Shown here: positions 7,986 to 15,403 of the stretch, one piece after another
Position numbering within the stretch: position 1 is the first letter of the stretch
Layout: each line of letters opens with the position of its first letter
Assembly (NCBI GenBank): GCA_016294035.1
Contig: JAEDCT010000011.1
Coordinates: 1 to 64,000 of the forward strand
Reading direction: 5' to 3'
DNA from: Treponema sp.
GTDB lineage: Bacteria; Spirochaetota; Spirochaetia; Treponematales; Treponemataceae
Length of the DNA stretch: 64,000 bases
Program-made: the position numbers and the translations under genes
Notes under the pieces: model-generated
The model's input: the letters and a program-made list of their open reading frames with translations, nothing else
What the model was told of the DNA's origin: nothing
Databases searched by the model: none

Positions 7986-7997
7986 TATTCAATCTCC

Positions 7998-8366
7998 TTA
8001 AAGAACTTCCGGAGCAAGTGAAATGATCTTCATATAGTCCATATCACGAAGCTCACGAGCAACAGGTCCAAAAATACGCTTTCCCTTAGGGTTCTTATCA
8101 GCATCAACAATAACACAAGCGTTATCATCAAAACGAATATAAGTTCCATCTGGGCGGCGGTATTCTTTTGCTACGCGAACGATTACTGCCTTCTGTACTG
8201 AACCTTCCTTAATTGTAGATGTAGGAATTGCTTCCTTTACAGCTACTACTACAACATCACCAATACCTGCATAACGGCGGTGTGAACCACCAAGTACCTT
8301 AATGCACTGAACTATTTTAGCACCGGAGTTATCGGCAACAGTCATCATTGATTGCATCTGAAGCAT
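7998..8366 (-). CDS. rplN: 50S ribosomal protein L14
   Basis: L14, 122 residues. Core motifs are MTVADNSGAKIVQCIKVLGG, VVVAVKEAIP and GTYIRFDDNACVIVD, ending ARELRD.DYMKIISLAPEVL. Sits at the subunit interface with L19 and is the site where RsfS binds in families that have it. Gap of 15 bp from rpsQ. Confidence 0.98.
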   Translation of the reverse strand: MLQMQSMMTVADNSGAKIVQCIKVLGGSHRRYAGIGDVVVVAVKEAIPTSTIKEGSVQKAVIVRVAKEYRRPDGTYIRFDDNACVIVDADKNPKGKRIFGPVARELRDMDYMKIISLAPEVL

Positions 8367-8381
8367 AATTCACTCCTTACC

Positions 8382-8654
8382 TTATTTAGCTCTCTCGATG
8401 ATTGCATCGAGACGCCAGCACTTGTCTTTGCTGATGTGACTGCATTCTACGATACGAACTGTGTCACCAATGTGAGCATCGTTCTTCTCATCGTGGGCCT
8501 TGCATTTCTTTGTACGAACAACGTACTTCTTGTAAAGGCGATCCATCTTTTTTGTATCAATAGAAACAACGATAGTCTTGTCCATCTTGTCGCTAGTGAC
8601 GATACCTACGAATGAACGTTTTGCAGCCTTTTTCTGCTCTTTCTGTTCTTCCAC
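8382..8654 (-). CDS. rpsQ: 30S ribosomal protein S17
   Basis: S17, 90 residues, an OB-fold 16S rRNA-binding protein. Family stretches: FVGIVTSDKMDKTIVVSID, KYVVRTKKCKAHDEKNDAHIGDTVRIVECSHISKDKCWRL (in part). It starts with a Glu/Lys-rich segment slightly longer than in many species. Gap of 10 bp from rpmC. Confidence 0.98.
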   Translation of the reverse strand: MEEQKEQKKAAKRSFVGIVTSDKMDKTIVVSIDTKKMDRLYKKYVVRTKKCKAHDEKNDAHIGDTVRIVECSHISKDKCWRLDAIIERAK

Positions 8655-8664
8655 GGGTCAGCTC

Positions 8665-8907
8665 CTAGTTTTTTGCAGCGATTGATTCACTAACAGCGGC
8701 TCTGAACTTAGCAAGGTCCTGCTGGTGAATAAGTGTATTCAAGCGTGCGATTTCGCGACGCATTGTACGCTTCTGCATTGGGTTTTCTACATGGCTCATA
8801 ACTGCCTGAAAGCGGAGATCCATGTACTTCTTTTTAAGGTCATTGCGCTTTGCAACGAGTTCGTCATAAGAAAGATTTTTGTCTTCTTTTTTCTTTAAAT
8901 CAGCCAT
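8665..8907 (-). CDS. rpmC: 50S ribosomal protein L29
   Basis: L29, 80 residues, mostly alpha-helical. The core pattern KKYMDLRFQAVMSHVENPMQ..MRREIARLNT is typical. It is about 15 residues longer than the usual 60-66, because of a charged N-terminal segment and a C-terminal helix extension. L29 forms part of the nascent-chain exit docking site with L23. Confidence 0.96.
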   Translation of the reverse strand: MADLKKKEDKNLSYDELVAKRNDLKKKYMDLRFQAVMSHVENPMQKRTMRREIARLNTLIHQQDLAKFRAAVSESIAAKN

Positions 8908-8918
8908 TTTCTTACTCC

Positions 8919-9335
8919 TTACTCTACTGTTGGGCGGAATGCCACTTTTGTTTTAATTGGAAGCTTGCTTGCAGCAAGAATCATAGCCTTTTCAGCGAGT
9001 TTCTTGTCTACTCCACCAACTTCAAATAAAATCATACCTGGTTTAATAACTGCAGCCCAGAATTCTGGAGCACCCTTACCTTTACCCATACGAGTATCAG
9101 CAGGCTTCTTAGAAACTGGTTTGTCAGGGAACACGCGTGTCCACAACTGACCCTGACGGTTAATACAACGGTTAATAGCAACACGAGCAGCTTCAATATG
9201 CTTTGCGCTCAACCAGATTGGTTCCATTGCTACGAGAGCAACTTCTCCGAAATCTACGTAGTTGTTGCGTGTTGCGTTTCCTGTAGGACGACCGCGCTGA
9301 ACTTTGCGGTGTGCAACTCTTTTAGGACTAAGCAT
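8919..9335 (-). CDS. rplP: 50S ribosomal protein L16
   Basis: L16, 138 residues. Conserved features are MLSPKRVAHRKVQRGR, the central RVFPDKPVSKKPADTRMGKGKGAPEFWAAV and the C-terminal AEKAMILAASKLPIKTKV. It organises the A-site region of 23S rRNA. Only 3 bp separate it from the rpsC stop. Confidence 0.98.
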   Translation of the reverse strand: MLSPKRVAHRKVQRGRPTGNATRNNYVDFGEVALVAMEPIWLSAKHIEAARVAINRCINRQGQLWTRVFPDKPVSKKPADTRMGKGKGAPEFWAAVIKPGMILFEVGGVDKKLAEKAMILAASKLPIKTKVAFRPTVE

Positions 9336-9338
9336 TTT

Positions 9339-10070
9339 CTACTTTTCCTCCCCAGATCTTGGAGCACGTGCCTTACGTTCACCGTTTGAACGACGTGGCT
9401 TCTTTACTACTTCGCCAGCATCTTCATTCTGTTCACGACCGTAATTCATTCCGTTGTAAACCCATACCTTGATACCAATCTTACCATAAGTAGTAAGAGC
9501 TTCGAATGTACCATAGTCGATGTCTGCACGGAGAGTATGAAGTGGAACGCGTCCTTCTTTCATTTCTTCTGAACGAGTCATGTCTGCTCCGCCAAGACGA
9601 CCAGAGATACGGATCTTAATACCCTGTGCTCCGCCCTTCATAGCATTTGCAGTAGACTGCTTGAGAGCCTTACGGAATGAACCGCGACCCATAAGCTGAC
9701 GTCCAACATTCTGTGCAATGAGAGAAGCATTAATTTCAGGACGCTTAATTTCCTTAATCTTAATCTGAACTTTCTTAGTCAACTGCTTCTGCACATCAGC
9801 GCTAATCTTTTCGATTGTAGCACCCTTTACACCAATAATCACACCTGGGCGTGCTGTATGAATAACAATAGTAACACGCTGTGGGTGACGTACGATTTCA
9901 ATTTCAGCAATGTCTGCGTTTTTGCATTCTGGAAGACTTGAAACCAACTTACGGATTTTCATGTCCTCGAGGAAATAGTCTGCATAATCACGATAATCTG
10001 CATACCAACGAGACTGCCATGTTTTGTTTACACCAAGGCGTAAACCAATAGGATTAACTTTCTGACCCAT
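9339..10070 (-). CDS. rpsC: 30S ribosomal protein S3
   Basis: S3, 243 residues when started at MGQKVNPIGLRLGVNK, the normal family N-terminus, 1 bp after the rplV stop. A longer frame exists but would start inside rplV. A KH-type RNA-binding domain lies at about residues 40-110 (ARPGVIIGVKG) and the C-terminal S3 domain has GAQGIKIRISGRLGGADMTR. The C-terminal 35 residues are a charged extension. Part of the mRNA entry channel. Confidence 0.97.
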   Translation of the reverse strand: MGQKVNPIGLRLGVNKTWQSRWYADYRDYADYFLEDMKIRKLVSSLPECKNADIAEIEIVRHPQRVTIVIHTARPGVIIGVKGATIEKISADVQKQLTKKVQIKIKEIKRPEINASLIAQNVGRQLMGRGSFRKALKQSTANAMKGGAQGIKIRISGRLGGADMTRSEEMKEGRVPLHTLRADIDYGTFEALTTYGKIGIKVWVYNGMNYGREQNEDAGEVVKKPRRSNGERKARAPRSGEEK

Positions 10071-10071
10071 C

Positions 10072-10428
10072 TTACTTTCCCGCCTTTTCGTCAACTACAA
10101 CAGTGATATGACACATTCTCTTCAAGAGCTGATCTGCGCGACCACGGCCACGGAACCATACTCTCTTGAGTCTTGGACCTTCGTCAATGCGAATTTCCTT
10201 GATGTAGAGCATATCTTCATCAAGATTCTTGTTCAAATTCAATGCATTTGCAACTGCAGACTTCAATGTTCCGCGGATCAAAGCAGCACCCTTCTGAGGC
10301 ATTACTTCGAGAATTGCCAAAGCTTCTGAACAAGCCTTTGTCTTAACTACATTTGCTACTGGACGAACTTTTGTAGGTGATGCAATAAGGAATTTTGTTG
10401 TGGCTACATAGCCTTTTGTTTCTGCCAT
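10072..10428 (-). CDS. rplV: 50S ribosomal protein L22
   Basis: L22, 118 residues, whose extended beta-hairpin lines the peptide exit tunnel. Motifs: KVRPVANVVK, ALIRGTLKSAVANALNLN and the hairpin-bearing C-terminus KRVWFRGRGRADQLLKRMCHITVVV. Gap of 14 bp from rpsS. Confidence 0.98.
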   Translation of the reverse strand: MAETKGYVATTKFLIASPTKVRPVANVVKTKACSEALAILEVMPQKGAALIRGTLKSAVANALNLNKNLDEDMLYIKEIRIDEGPRLKRVWFRGRGRADQLLKRMCHITVVVDEKAGK

Positions 10429-10442
10429 AATGTCACACTCCC

Positions 10443-10724
10443 TTATTTCTTTGCAGCTTTGTCGCCGCCATGTCCCTTGAATGTTCTTGTTGCAGCAAAC
10501 TCACCAAGCTTATGGCCTACCAAGTTTTCTGTAACATATACAGGAATCCATGACTTTCCGTTGTGAACTGAAATAGTGTTTCCAACCATTTCAGGAATAA
10601 TTGTTGAGCAGCGGGAATAAGTTTTAATCATTTTCTTATCAGCTGCTGATGCTTTGTTCATTTCTGAAACCTTTTTATAGAGAGACTTCTCTACGAAAGG
10701 TCCTTTCTTAACTGATCTTGACAC
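10443..10724 (-). CDS. rpsS: 30S ribosomal protein S19
   Basis: S19, 93 residues, a head protein that pairs with S13. Hallmarks: MSRSVKKGPFVEKSLYKKV, TYSRCSTIIPEMVGNTISVHNGK (in part) and GHKLGEFAATRTFKGH. Gap of 14 bp on both sides. Confidence 0.98.
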   Translation of the reverse strand: MSRSVKKGPFVEKSLYKKVSEMNKASAADKKMIKTYSRCSTIIPEMVGNTISVHNGKSWIPVYVTENLVGHKLGEFAATRTFKGHGGDKAAKK

Positions 10725-10738
10725 GATTAACTCCTACC

Positions 10739-11563
10739 CTACTTCTTGCGACGGCTGATGATGAAACGATCAGAAGTCTTTCTCTTGTTACGAGTCTTGT
10801 AACCACGACAAGGCTGTCCCCAAGGAGTAACTGGCTGATGTCCTTTTCCAGCACCTTCACCACCACCAAGTGGATGGTCAACAGGGTTCATAGCCATACC
10901 ACGTACAGTTGGACGAATACCACGCCATCTGTTGCGTCCGGCCTTTCCAAGCTTAGTATTCATGCGGTCTTCATTACCGACGATACCGATTGTTGCATAA
11001 CACTTTCCGAGTACACGGCGAAGTTCACCAGAAGGCAACTTGATTGTTACATATTCACCTTCTTTAGCTGCAACCAATGCACCTGCACCCGCTGAGCGAA
11101 CAAGCTGTCCACCACGACCAAGTGTAAGTTCAATGTTGTGTACTGTAAATCCAACTGGAATTGCTTCCAATGGAAGTGCGTTTGCAACTGTAGGAGTAGC
11201 ATTTTCGCCTGACATAATCTTCTGTCCAACAGTCAAACCTTTTGGAGCGATAATGTAGCGCTTTTCTCCATCAGCATATGCAATCAAAGCAATGTCTGCA
11301 CTGCGGAATGGATCGTACTCGATTGTCTTTACAGTTCCAGGAATACCGTGCTTATCGCGTCTGAAGTCGATTTCACGATACTTTCTTTTGTGTCCGCCGC
11401 CCTGGTGACGTACAGAAATACGTCCGCCCTGACCACGACCGCCTTTTGACTTGCGGCCTGATGTAAGGCTTTTCTCGGGTTTGTCGGCTGTCAATTCTTC
11501 ACGTACAAGGTCAACACGACCACGTGTACCTTTTGAATAAGGCTTAAATATCTTAAGAGCCAT
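10739..11563 (-). CDS. rplB: 50S ribosomal protein L2
   Basis: L2, 274 residues, needed for peptidyl-transferase centre assembly. Diagnostic parts are GRISVRHQGGGHKRKYREIDF, the RSAGAGALVAAKEGEYVTIKLPSGE region, and RGMAMNPVDHPLGGGEGAGKGHQPVTPWG (shown in part), which includes the conserved histidine near the catalytic centre. Ends with the basic tail TSDRFIISRRKK. Confidence 0.98.
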   Translation of the reverse strand: MALKIFKPYSKGTRGRVDLVREELTADKPEKSLTSGRKSKGGRGQGGRISVRHQGGGHKRKYREIDFRRDKHGIPGTVKTIEYDPFRSADIALIAYADGEKRYIIAPKGLTVGQKIMSGENATPTVANALPLEAIPVGFTVHNIELTLGRGGQLVRSAGAGALVAAKEGEYVTIKLPSGELRRVLGKCYATIGIVGNEDRMNTKLGKAGRNRWRGIRPTVRGMAMNPVDHPLGGGEGAGKGHQPVTPWGQPCRGYKTRNKRKTSDRFIISRRKK

Positions 11564-11593
11564 ATGGTTCCCCTTAGTTAGTTATTCAAAGGC

Positions 11594-11878
11594 TTAAACG
11601 CCTTCAAATACCTTAATTGTTTCTCCAGGAGCAAGCTTAACGATTGCTTTCTTATAGCTGGAAGTTCTACCAGGCTTTCCACGAAGCCTCTTCATTTTTC
11701 CCATTACGTTGATTGTTGTACAATCTTCAACCTTTACATTGAAAAGTTTACGTACTGCTTCTTTGATCTGAATCTTTGTAGCAGAAGGAGCAACGATGAA
11801 TGTGTATTTATTCTGCTCGCGGAGAGCTGTTGCCTTTTCTGAAAGAACTGGGCGAATAAGAACGTCTTCGAAGTTCAT
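11594..11878 (-). CDS. rplW: 50S ribosomal protein L23
   Basis: L23, 94 residues, at the tunnel exit, where trigger factor and SRP dock. Conserved: ENKYTFIVAPSATKIQIKEAVRKLFNVKV and the KRLRGKPGRTSSYKKAIV loop. Start codon overlaps the rplD stop (TAATG). A 30-bp gap precedes rplB. Confidence 0.98.
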   Translation of the reverse strand: MNFEDVLIRPVLSEKATALREQNKYTFIVAPSATKIQIKEAVRKLFNVKVEDCTTINVMGKMKRLRGKPGRTSSYKKAIVKLAPGETIKVFEGV

Positions 11879-12516
11879 TATTTAGCCTCCTTTTCATCTG
11901 CATAGAAATCAGAAAGATTCTTAGCTGCTGTTTCGAGCATGATAACCTTTCTTCCGTAGAAGAGGTCGTGTGCGCGAAGACGATTGTAAGAAAGGAAGTA
12001 AACATTTGGGAGGTTCTTTCCAGCACGCTTAATCATGCTGTCATCATCCTTCAAAAGAATTACTGTGCGTTCACCCTTAGTAAAGTTGTTCAAAATCTTT
12101 ACGAGGTCCTTTGTCTTTCCGCTTTCAACTGTGAAATCTTCAACAACTGTAAGTCTGTCACTCTGAGCCTGGAGGCTGAGAATAGACTTCATTGCAAGAC
12201 GCTTTGCTTTCTTTGGAATTGCATAGCTGTAATCACGTGGTTTTGGTCCAAAAATTGTACCTCCGCCAACGCAGAGAGGTGACTTCTTATCACCACGACG
12301 TGCATTACCAGTTCCCTTCTGCTTGTAAGGCTTTGCATTTGAGCCGTGTACTTCAGAACGAGTCTTTGTGCATGCTGTTCCAACACGTTTATTTGCTAAT
12401 TCGTTTGTGATGGCGTAGTAGATTACATCTTCGTTGATTGGGAGTCCGAAAACTTTGTCATCAAGATTGATAGTTCTGAGTTCTTTGCCATCGATTGAAT
12501 AGACTTTCTTTTCCAT
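11878..12516 (-). CDS. rplD: 50S ribosomal protein L4
   Basis: L4, 212 residues, with the long tunnel-reaching loop: RSEVHGSNAKPYKQKGTGNARRGD and GGGTIFGPKPRDYSYAIPKKAKRLA. In enterobacteria L4 autoregulates the S10 operon; no matching leader is proven here. TAATG overlap with rplW; 18-bp gap after rplC. Confidence 0.98.
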   Translation of the reverse strand: MEKKVYSIDGKELRTINLDDKVFGLPINEDVIYYAITNELANKRVGTACTKTRSEVHGSNAKPYKQKGTGNARRGDKKSPLCVGGGTIFGPKPRDYSYAIPKKAKRLAMKSILSLQAQSDRLTVVEDFTVESGKTKDLVKILNNFTKGERTVILLKDDDSMIKRAGKNLPNVYFLSYNRLRAHDLFYGRKVIMLETAAKNLSDFYADEKEAK

Positions 12517-12534
12517 ACTAACTATTCCTCGACC

Positions 12535-13155
12535 TTATTTCTTAACCGCAGCTTTAACGATAAGAGTACTTTCCTTTACACCAGGTACTGCACCGCGAAC
12601 CATCAAAACCTTGAGCTCAGGGTCAACTTTGATAACCTTGAGATTCTGTACTGTAACACGATCAAATCCCATGTGACCTGGCATCTTGATATTCTTAACG
12701 CAGTGTCCTGGAGTTGTACAGCATCCTGTTCCACCAGCTTCTCTGTGGAATTTAGAACCGTGAGTTGCACGTCCACCATGGAAGCCCCATCTCTTCATTA
12801 CACCCTGGAAACCCTTACCCTTTGAAGTAGCGGTTACGTCGATGAAACGAACTTTTTCGAATAATTCAACACCAATCTGGTCGCCGATCTTTACTTCTCC
12901 GTCAAAATCGCGGAATTCCTTAAGATGACGCTTTGGTGTCACATTTTCAGGAAACTGTTTTGCGTATGGCTTAGATACATGCTTTGGCTTCAAGTCATCA
13001 AGACCGAGCACTACTGCATCGTAACCAAACTTTTCCTGTGTCTTTGTAGCAACGACTGTATTTGGTTCAACGCGGATCACGGTTACTGGTGTCAGATTTC
13101 CGTTTTCGTCGAATACCTGTGTCATTCCTACTTTCTTTGCAATCAGACCTTTCAT
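12535..13155 (-). CDS. rplC: 50S ribosomal protein L3
   Basis: L3, 206 residues. N-terminal MKGLIAKKVGMTQVFDENG and the conserved loop KGKGFQGVMKRWGFHGGRATHGSKFHREAGGTGCC (in part), which in the family carries a methylated glutamine in many bacteria. The gene is preceded by an unusually long 102-bp gap after rpsJ. Confidence 0.98.
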   Translation of the reverse strand: MKGLIAKKVGMTQVFDENGNLTPVTVIRVEPNTVVATKTQEKFGYDAVVLGLDDLKPKHVSKPYAKQFPENVTPKRHLKEFRDFDGEVKIGDQIGVELFEKVRFIDVTATSKGKGFQGVMKRWGFHGGRATHGSKFHREAGGTGCCTTPGHCVKNIKMPGHMGFDRVTVQNLKVIKVDPELKVLMVRGAVPGVKESTLIVKAAVKK

Positions 13156-13257
13156 CTGAAATCTCCTAATTCGGCCGCCATCCCAGATCCTCAGGGACCG
13201 TTACCGTTTATTTTCAGTAGCTTGAAACCCAGAACTGAACTTAACGCTCAGATCCAA
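13156..13257 (-). other. 102-bp rpsJ-rplC spacer with possible hairpins
   Basis: Other gaps inside the S10-type operon are 1-30 bp; this one is 102 bp and GC-rich (GGTCCCTGAGGATCTGGG near its end on the minus strand). Short inverted repeats such as CTGA...TCAG can be drawn, but no strong hairpin with T-run and no convincing promoter is seen. It may be a regulatory leader for rplC onward. Confidence 0.4.
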
Positions 13258-13566
13258 CTACTGTTTAATTTCTACATCTACACCTGCTGGCAATTCCAAC
13301 TTCATCAATGAATCCATAACTTCTGATGATGGTTCAAAGATATCAATAAGGCGCTTGTGAGTTCTCATTTCAAACTGTTCACGTGACTTCTTGTTTACGA
13401 AAACTGAACGAAGAACTGTTACCTTGTTAATTCTTGTTGGAAGAGGGATAGGTCCTGAAACTTTAGCACCTGCCTTCTGTACCTGCTGAACGATGTCTTT
13501 TGCACTCTGATCGATAAGAGCTACGTCAAAAGCACGAAGTCTTACACGAATCTTGCCATTTGCCAT
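13258..13566 (-). CDS. rpsJ: 30S ribosomal protein S10 (NusE)
   Basis: S10, 102 residues from MANGKIRVRLRAFD. The longer frame starts at a TTG inside the Shine-Dalgarno region (TTGGAG), so the ATG at 13566 is preferred. Motifs: LIDQSAKDIVQQVQKAGAKVSGPIPLPT and TRIN..TVLRSVFVNKKSREQFEMRTHKRLIDI. S10 doubles as NusE, which binds NusG (encoded at 28349) in transcription-translation coupling. Confidence 0.97.
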   Translation of the reverse strand: MANGKIRVRLRAFDVALIDQSAKDIVQQVQKAGAKVSGPIPLPTRINKVTVLRSVFVNKKSREQFEMRTHKRLIDIFEPSSEVMDSLMKLELPAGVDVEIKQ

Positions 13567-13584
13567 TTTTCTTTTCTCCAATCA

Positions 13585-13615
13585 AGTGAAGAGTTTCCGA
13601 AAGAAACCCTTCACT
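13585..13615 (-). promoter_or_regulatory. 13-bp hairpin between tuf and rpsJ
   Basis: Arms AGTGAAGGGTTTC and GAAACTCTTCACT (minus strand) pair over 13 bp with one G-U and a 5-nt loop. No T-run follows; the next bases are the rpsJ Shine-Dalgarno. It may be an RNA-processing or stability element that separates abundant tuf mRNA from the S10 operon. Confidence 0.65.
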
Positions 13616-13624
13616 CAGTATTAA

Positions 13625-14812
13625 CTATTCGATGATCTTTGTAACCTGACCAGAAGCGATTGTGCGTCCGCCTTCACGGATAGCAAGCTTAAGACCTTCA
13701 TCCATAGCGATTGGGTGGATAAGTTCACCGATGATCTTTACATTGTCACCTGGCTTAACCATGTCTGTTCCAGCTTCAAGTTCAACTGTACCTGTGATAT
13801 CTGTAGTTCTGAAGTAGAACTGTGGGCGATATCCAGTGAAGAATGGAGAGTGACGTCCACCTTCTTCCTTTGAAAGAACGTAGATCTGTGCTTCGAACTT
13901 TGTGTGTGGGTTGATTGACTTTGGTGCAGCCAAAACCTGTCCACGGATAACATCCTTCTTTTCTACACCACGGAGGAGGATACCAGCGTTGTCACCAGCC
14001 TGTCCTTCGTTAAGTGTCTTGTTGAACATTTCGATACCTGTAACAGTAGAAGACTGTGTTGGGCGGATACCAACGATTTCAACTGGGTCGTTGAGGTGGA
14101 TAACACCACGTTCGATACGTCCAGTAACAACTGTACCACGACCTGTGATTGTGAAGATGTCTTCGATTGGCATCAAGAATGGCTTTGCTTCATCACGAAC
14201 TGGATCATCGAACCATGTATCCATTGCTTTGAGGAGGTCTTCGATACACTGTGTATCTTCTGCTGGAGCTCCTTCCTGAAGAGCCTTGAATGCTGACCCC
14301 TTGATGATTGGTGTTTCAGCTGAGAATCCGTATCCCTGGAGAGTATCACGAACTTCTTCTTCAACCAATTCGAGAAGATCTGGATCGTCAACGAGGTCAA
14401 CCTTGTTGAGGAATACGATGATCTTTGGTACACCTACCTGACGTGCGAGAAGAAGGTGTTCCTTTGTCTGTGGCATAACTGAGTCTGGACCAGAAACTAC
14501 GAGAATAGCTCCATCCATCTGAGCAGCACCAGTAATCATGTTCTTGATGTAGTCAGCGTGTCCTGGACAGTCGATGTGTGCGTAGTGACGCTTGTCTGAC
14601 TGATACTCCAAGTGACGTGAGTTGATTGTGATACCACGAGCCTTCTCTTCTGGAGCATTGTCGATTTCATCATACTTGAGAACCTTATCACCATACTTCT
14701 TTGCACAGTATGAAGTGATAGCTGCTGAAAGTGTAGTCTTACCATGGTCAACGTGACCGATAGTACCAACGTTCATGTGAGGTTTTGTTCTGTTGAACTC
14801 TTCCTTTGCCAT
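13625..14812 (-). CDS. tuf: Elongation factor Tu
   Basis: EF-Tu, 395 residues, the GTPase that delivers aminoacyl-tRNA to the ribosome. G-domain motifs are present: G1 GHVDHGKT near residue 19, switch I RGITIN, G3 DCPGHADY, G4 NKVD, and GSAFKAL for G5. Domains 2 and 3 follow with normal length. AAGGAG lies upstream of the ATG and abuts a hairpin at 14824-14848. A long structured region and a strong promoter lie upstream; the S10 operon begins 58 bp downstream after a hairpin. Confidence 0.98.
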   Translation of the reverse strand: MAKEEFNRTKPHMNVGTIGHVDHGKTTLSAAITSYCAKKYGDKVLKYDEIDNAPEEKARGITINSRHLEYQSDKRHYAHIDCPGHADYIKNMITGAAQMDGAILVVSGPDSVMPQTKEHLLLARQVGVPKIIVFLNKVDLVDDPDLLELVEEEVRDTLQGYGFSAETPIIKGSAFKALQEGAPAEDTQCIEDLLKAMDTWFDDPVRDEAKPFLMPIEDIFTITGRGTVVTGRIERGVIHLNDPVEIVGIRPTQSSTVTGIEMFNKTLNEGQAGDNAGILLRGVEKKDVIRGQVLAAPKSINPHTKFEAQIYVLSKEEGGRHSPFFTGYRPQFYFRTTDITGTVELEAGTDMVKPGDNVKIIGELIHPIAMDEGLKLAIREGGRTIASGQVTKIIE

Positions 14813-14823
14813 GATTTTCTCCT

Positions 14824-14848
14824 TGCCTTGCAGAATTTTTCTGCGGCA
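14824..14848 (-). promoter_or_regulatory. Hairpin touching the tuf ribosome-binding site
   Basis: Minus strand forms TGCC-GCAGAA-AAA-TTCTGC-(AA)-GGCA, a 10-bp stem with a 2-nt bulge and 3-nt loop. Its 3' foot ends at the tuf AAGGAG. A perfect -10 hexamer TATAAT (14848-14853) lies just upstream and could be a proximal tuf promoter, though no -35 is seen. Confidence 0.6.
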
Positions 14849-14853
14849 TTATA

Positions 14854-15290
14854 AAATTATTTTATGTGTTGCACTTTAAGCCAGAAAGTGACGCAGCAAA
14901 CATGCCCTATCACTTTCGCAATCACACTTTTACCTTGTAATGATGATGTCTGTCATGGAAAAGATTTTATCTATTCCTGTTTCATCTATTCGAAGCAGTC
15001 GGTCCTTACCATCGGTCACCACTGGGAGTGGTCGTTTTGGATACAGATCCTTACCATTGTAAATTGTTACGGGCGTAAACTTTCTTTACAACCTGCCAGA
15101 ATCCCAAACATATCATTCCTGAAAACTGCCAACGGCAGTCCTCTTACATTCAGGGTGCGAAACTCTGCACACCGGGTGTTAGTCGGTTTGCTTTACGACT
15201 TTCGCCGGACGGTTAACACTTACCGTCTGTCTGACTTATCAAATAACCCTGCTGCATAAGCAGAATAAGCCCAATATGAGCAAATAATGT
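14854..15290 (-). ncRNA. Candidate structured leader or small RNA upstream of tuf
   Basis: About 430 nt without a credible protein-coding frame, transcribed from the promoter at 15297-15325. On the minus-strand RNA many local hairpins form. Strong ones are ACTGCC-GUU-GGCAGU (15125-15139), ACCACU-CCC-AGUGGU (15018-15032), the GAAAGTGA/TCACTTTC pair (14884-14917), GUAAA-5-UUUAC (15075-15089), GACGGU/ACCGUC (15208-15227) and AGUCG/CGACU (15181-15200). GUGC/GCAC (15155-15170) and ACACC/GGUGU (15169-15179) overlap and are mutually exclusive. The decamer TCCTTACCAT (plus strand) is repeated at 15003 and 15048. I could not match RNase P RNA, tmRNA, SRP RNA, a T-box or a tRNA. It may be a tuf 5' leader or an independent RNA. 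Confidence 0.5.
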
Positions 15291-15296
15291 ACGACT

Positions 15297-15325
15297 TTTA
15301 TACAATTTTTTGAAAATAATATCAA
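15297..15325 (-). promoter_or_regulatory. Strong sigma-70 promoter for the tuf leader
   Basis: Minus strand -35 TTGATA (15320-15325), 17-bp spacer, -10 TATAAA (15297-15302). It lies just after the LRR-gene terminator. The predicted start near 15290 leaves about 480 nt before the tuf ATG. Confidence 0.75.
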
Positions 15326-15344
15326 GAGGTGAAAGAACTTTTTG

Positions 15345-15376
15345 AAAAAAAAAGCCCCTTCTTACCGAAGGGACTT
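15345..15376 (-). terminator. Terminator of the LRR gene
   Basis: Minus strand stem AAGTCCCTT / AAGGGGCTT (9 bp, one G-U, 7-nt loop) followed by nine to ten T. It separates the LRR gene from the tuf promoter. Confidence 0.9.
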
Positions 15377-15403
15377 TTACCAGCTTCCTAGGCGGCTAAC
15401 ATA

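Noticed and set aside
14864..15259. Plus-strand open frame of 131 codons upstream of tuf
   Set aside because: Composition is atypical, there is no ribosome-binding site, and it runs antisense through a hairpin-rich region with a minus-strand promoter.
14854..15290. RNase P RNA, tmRNA, SRP RNA or T-box as identity of the tuf-upstream RNA
   Set aside because: The conserved GAGGAAAGTCC and ACAGAACCCGGCTTA of RNase P, the tRNA-like ends of tmRNA, the SRP core and the T-box AGGGTGGnACCGCG were looked for and not found; GAAAGTC and CAGACAG alone are not sufficient.
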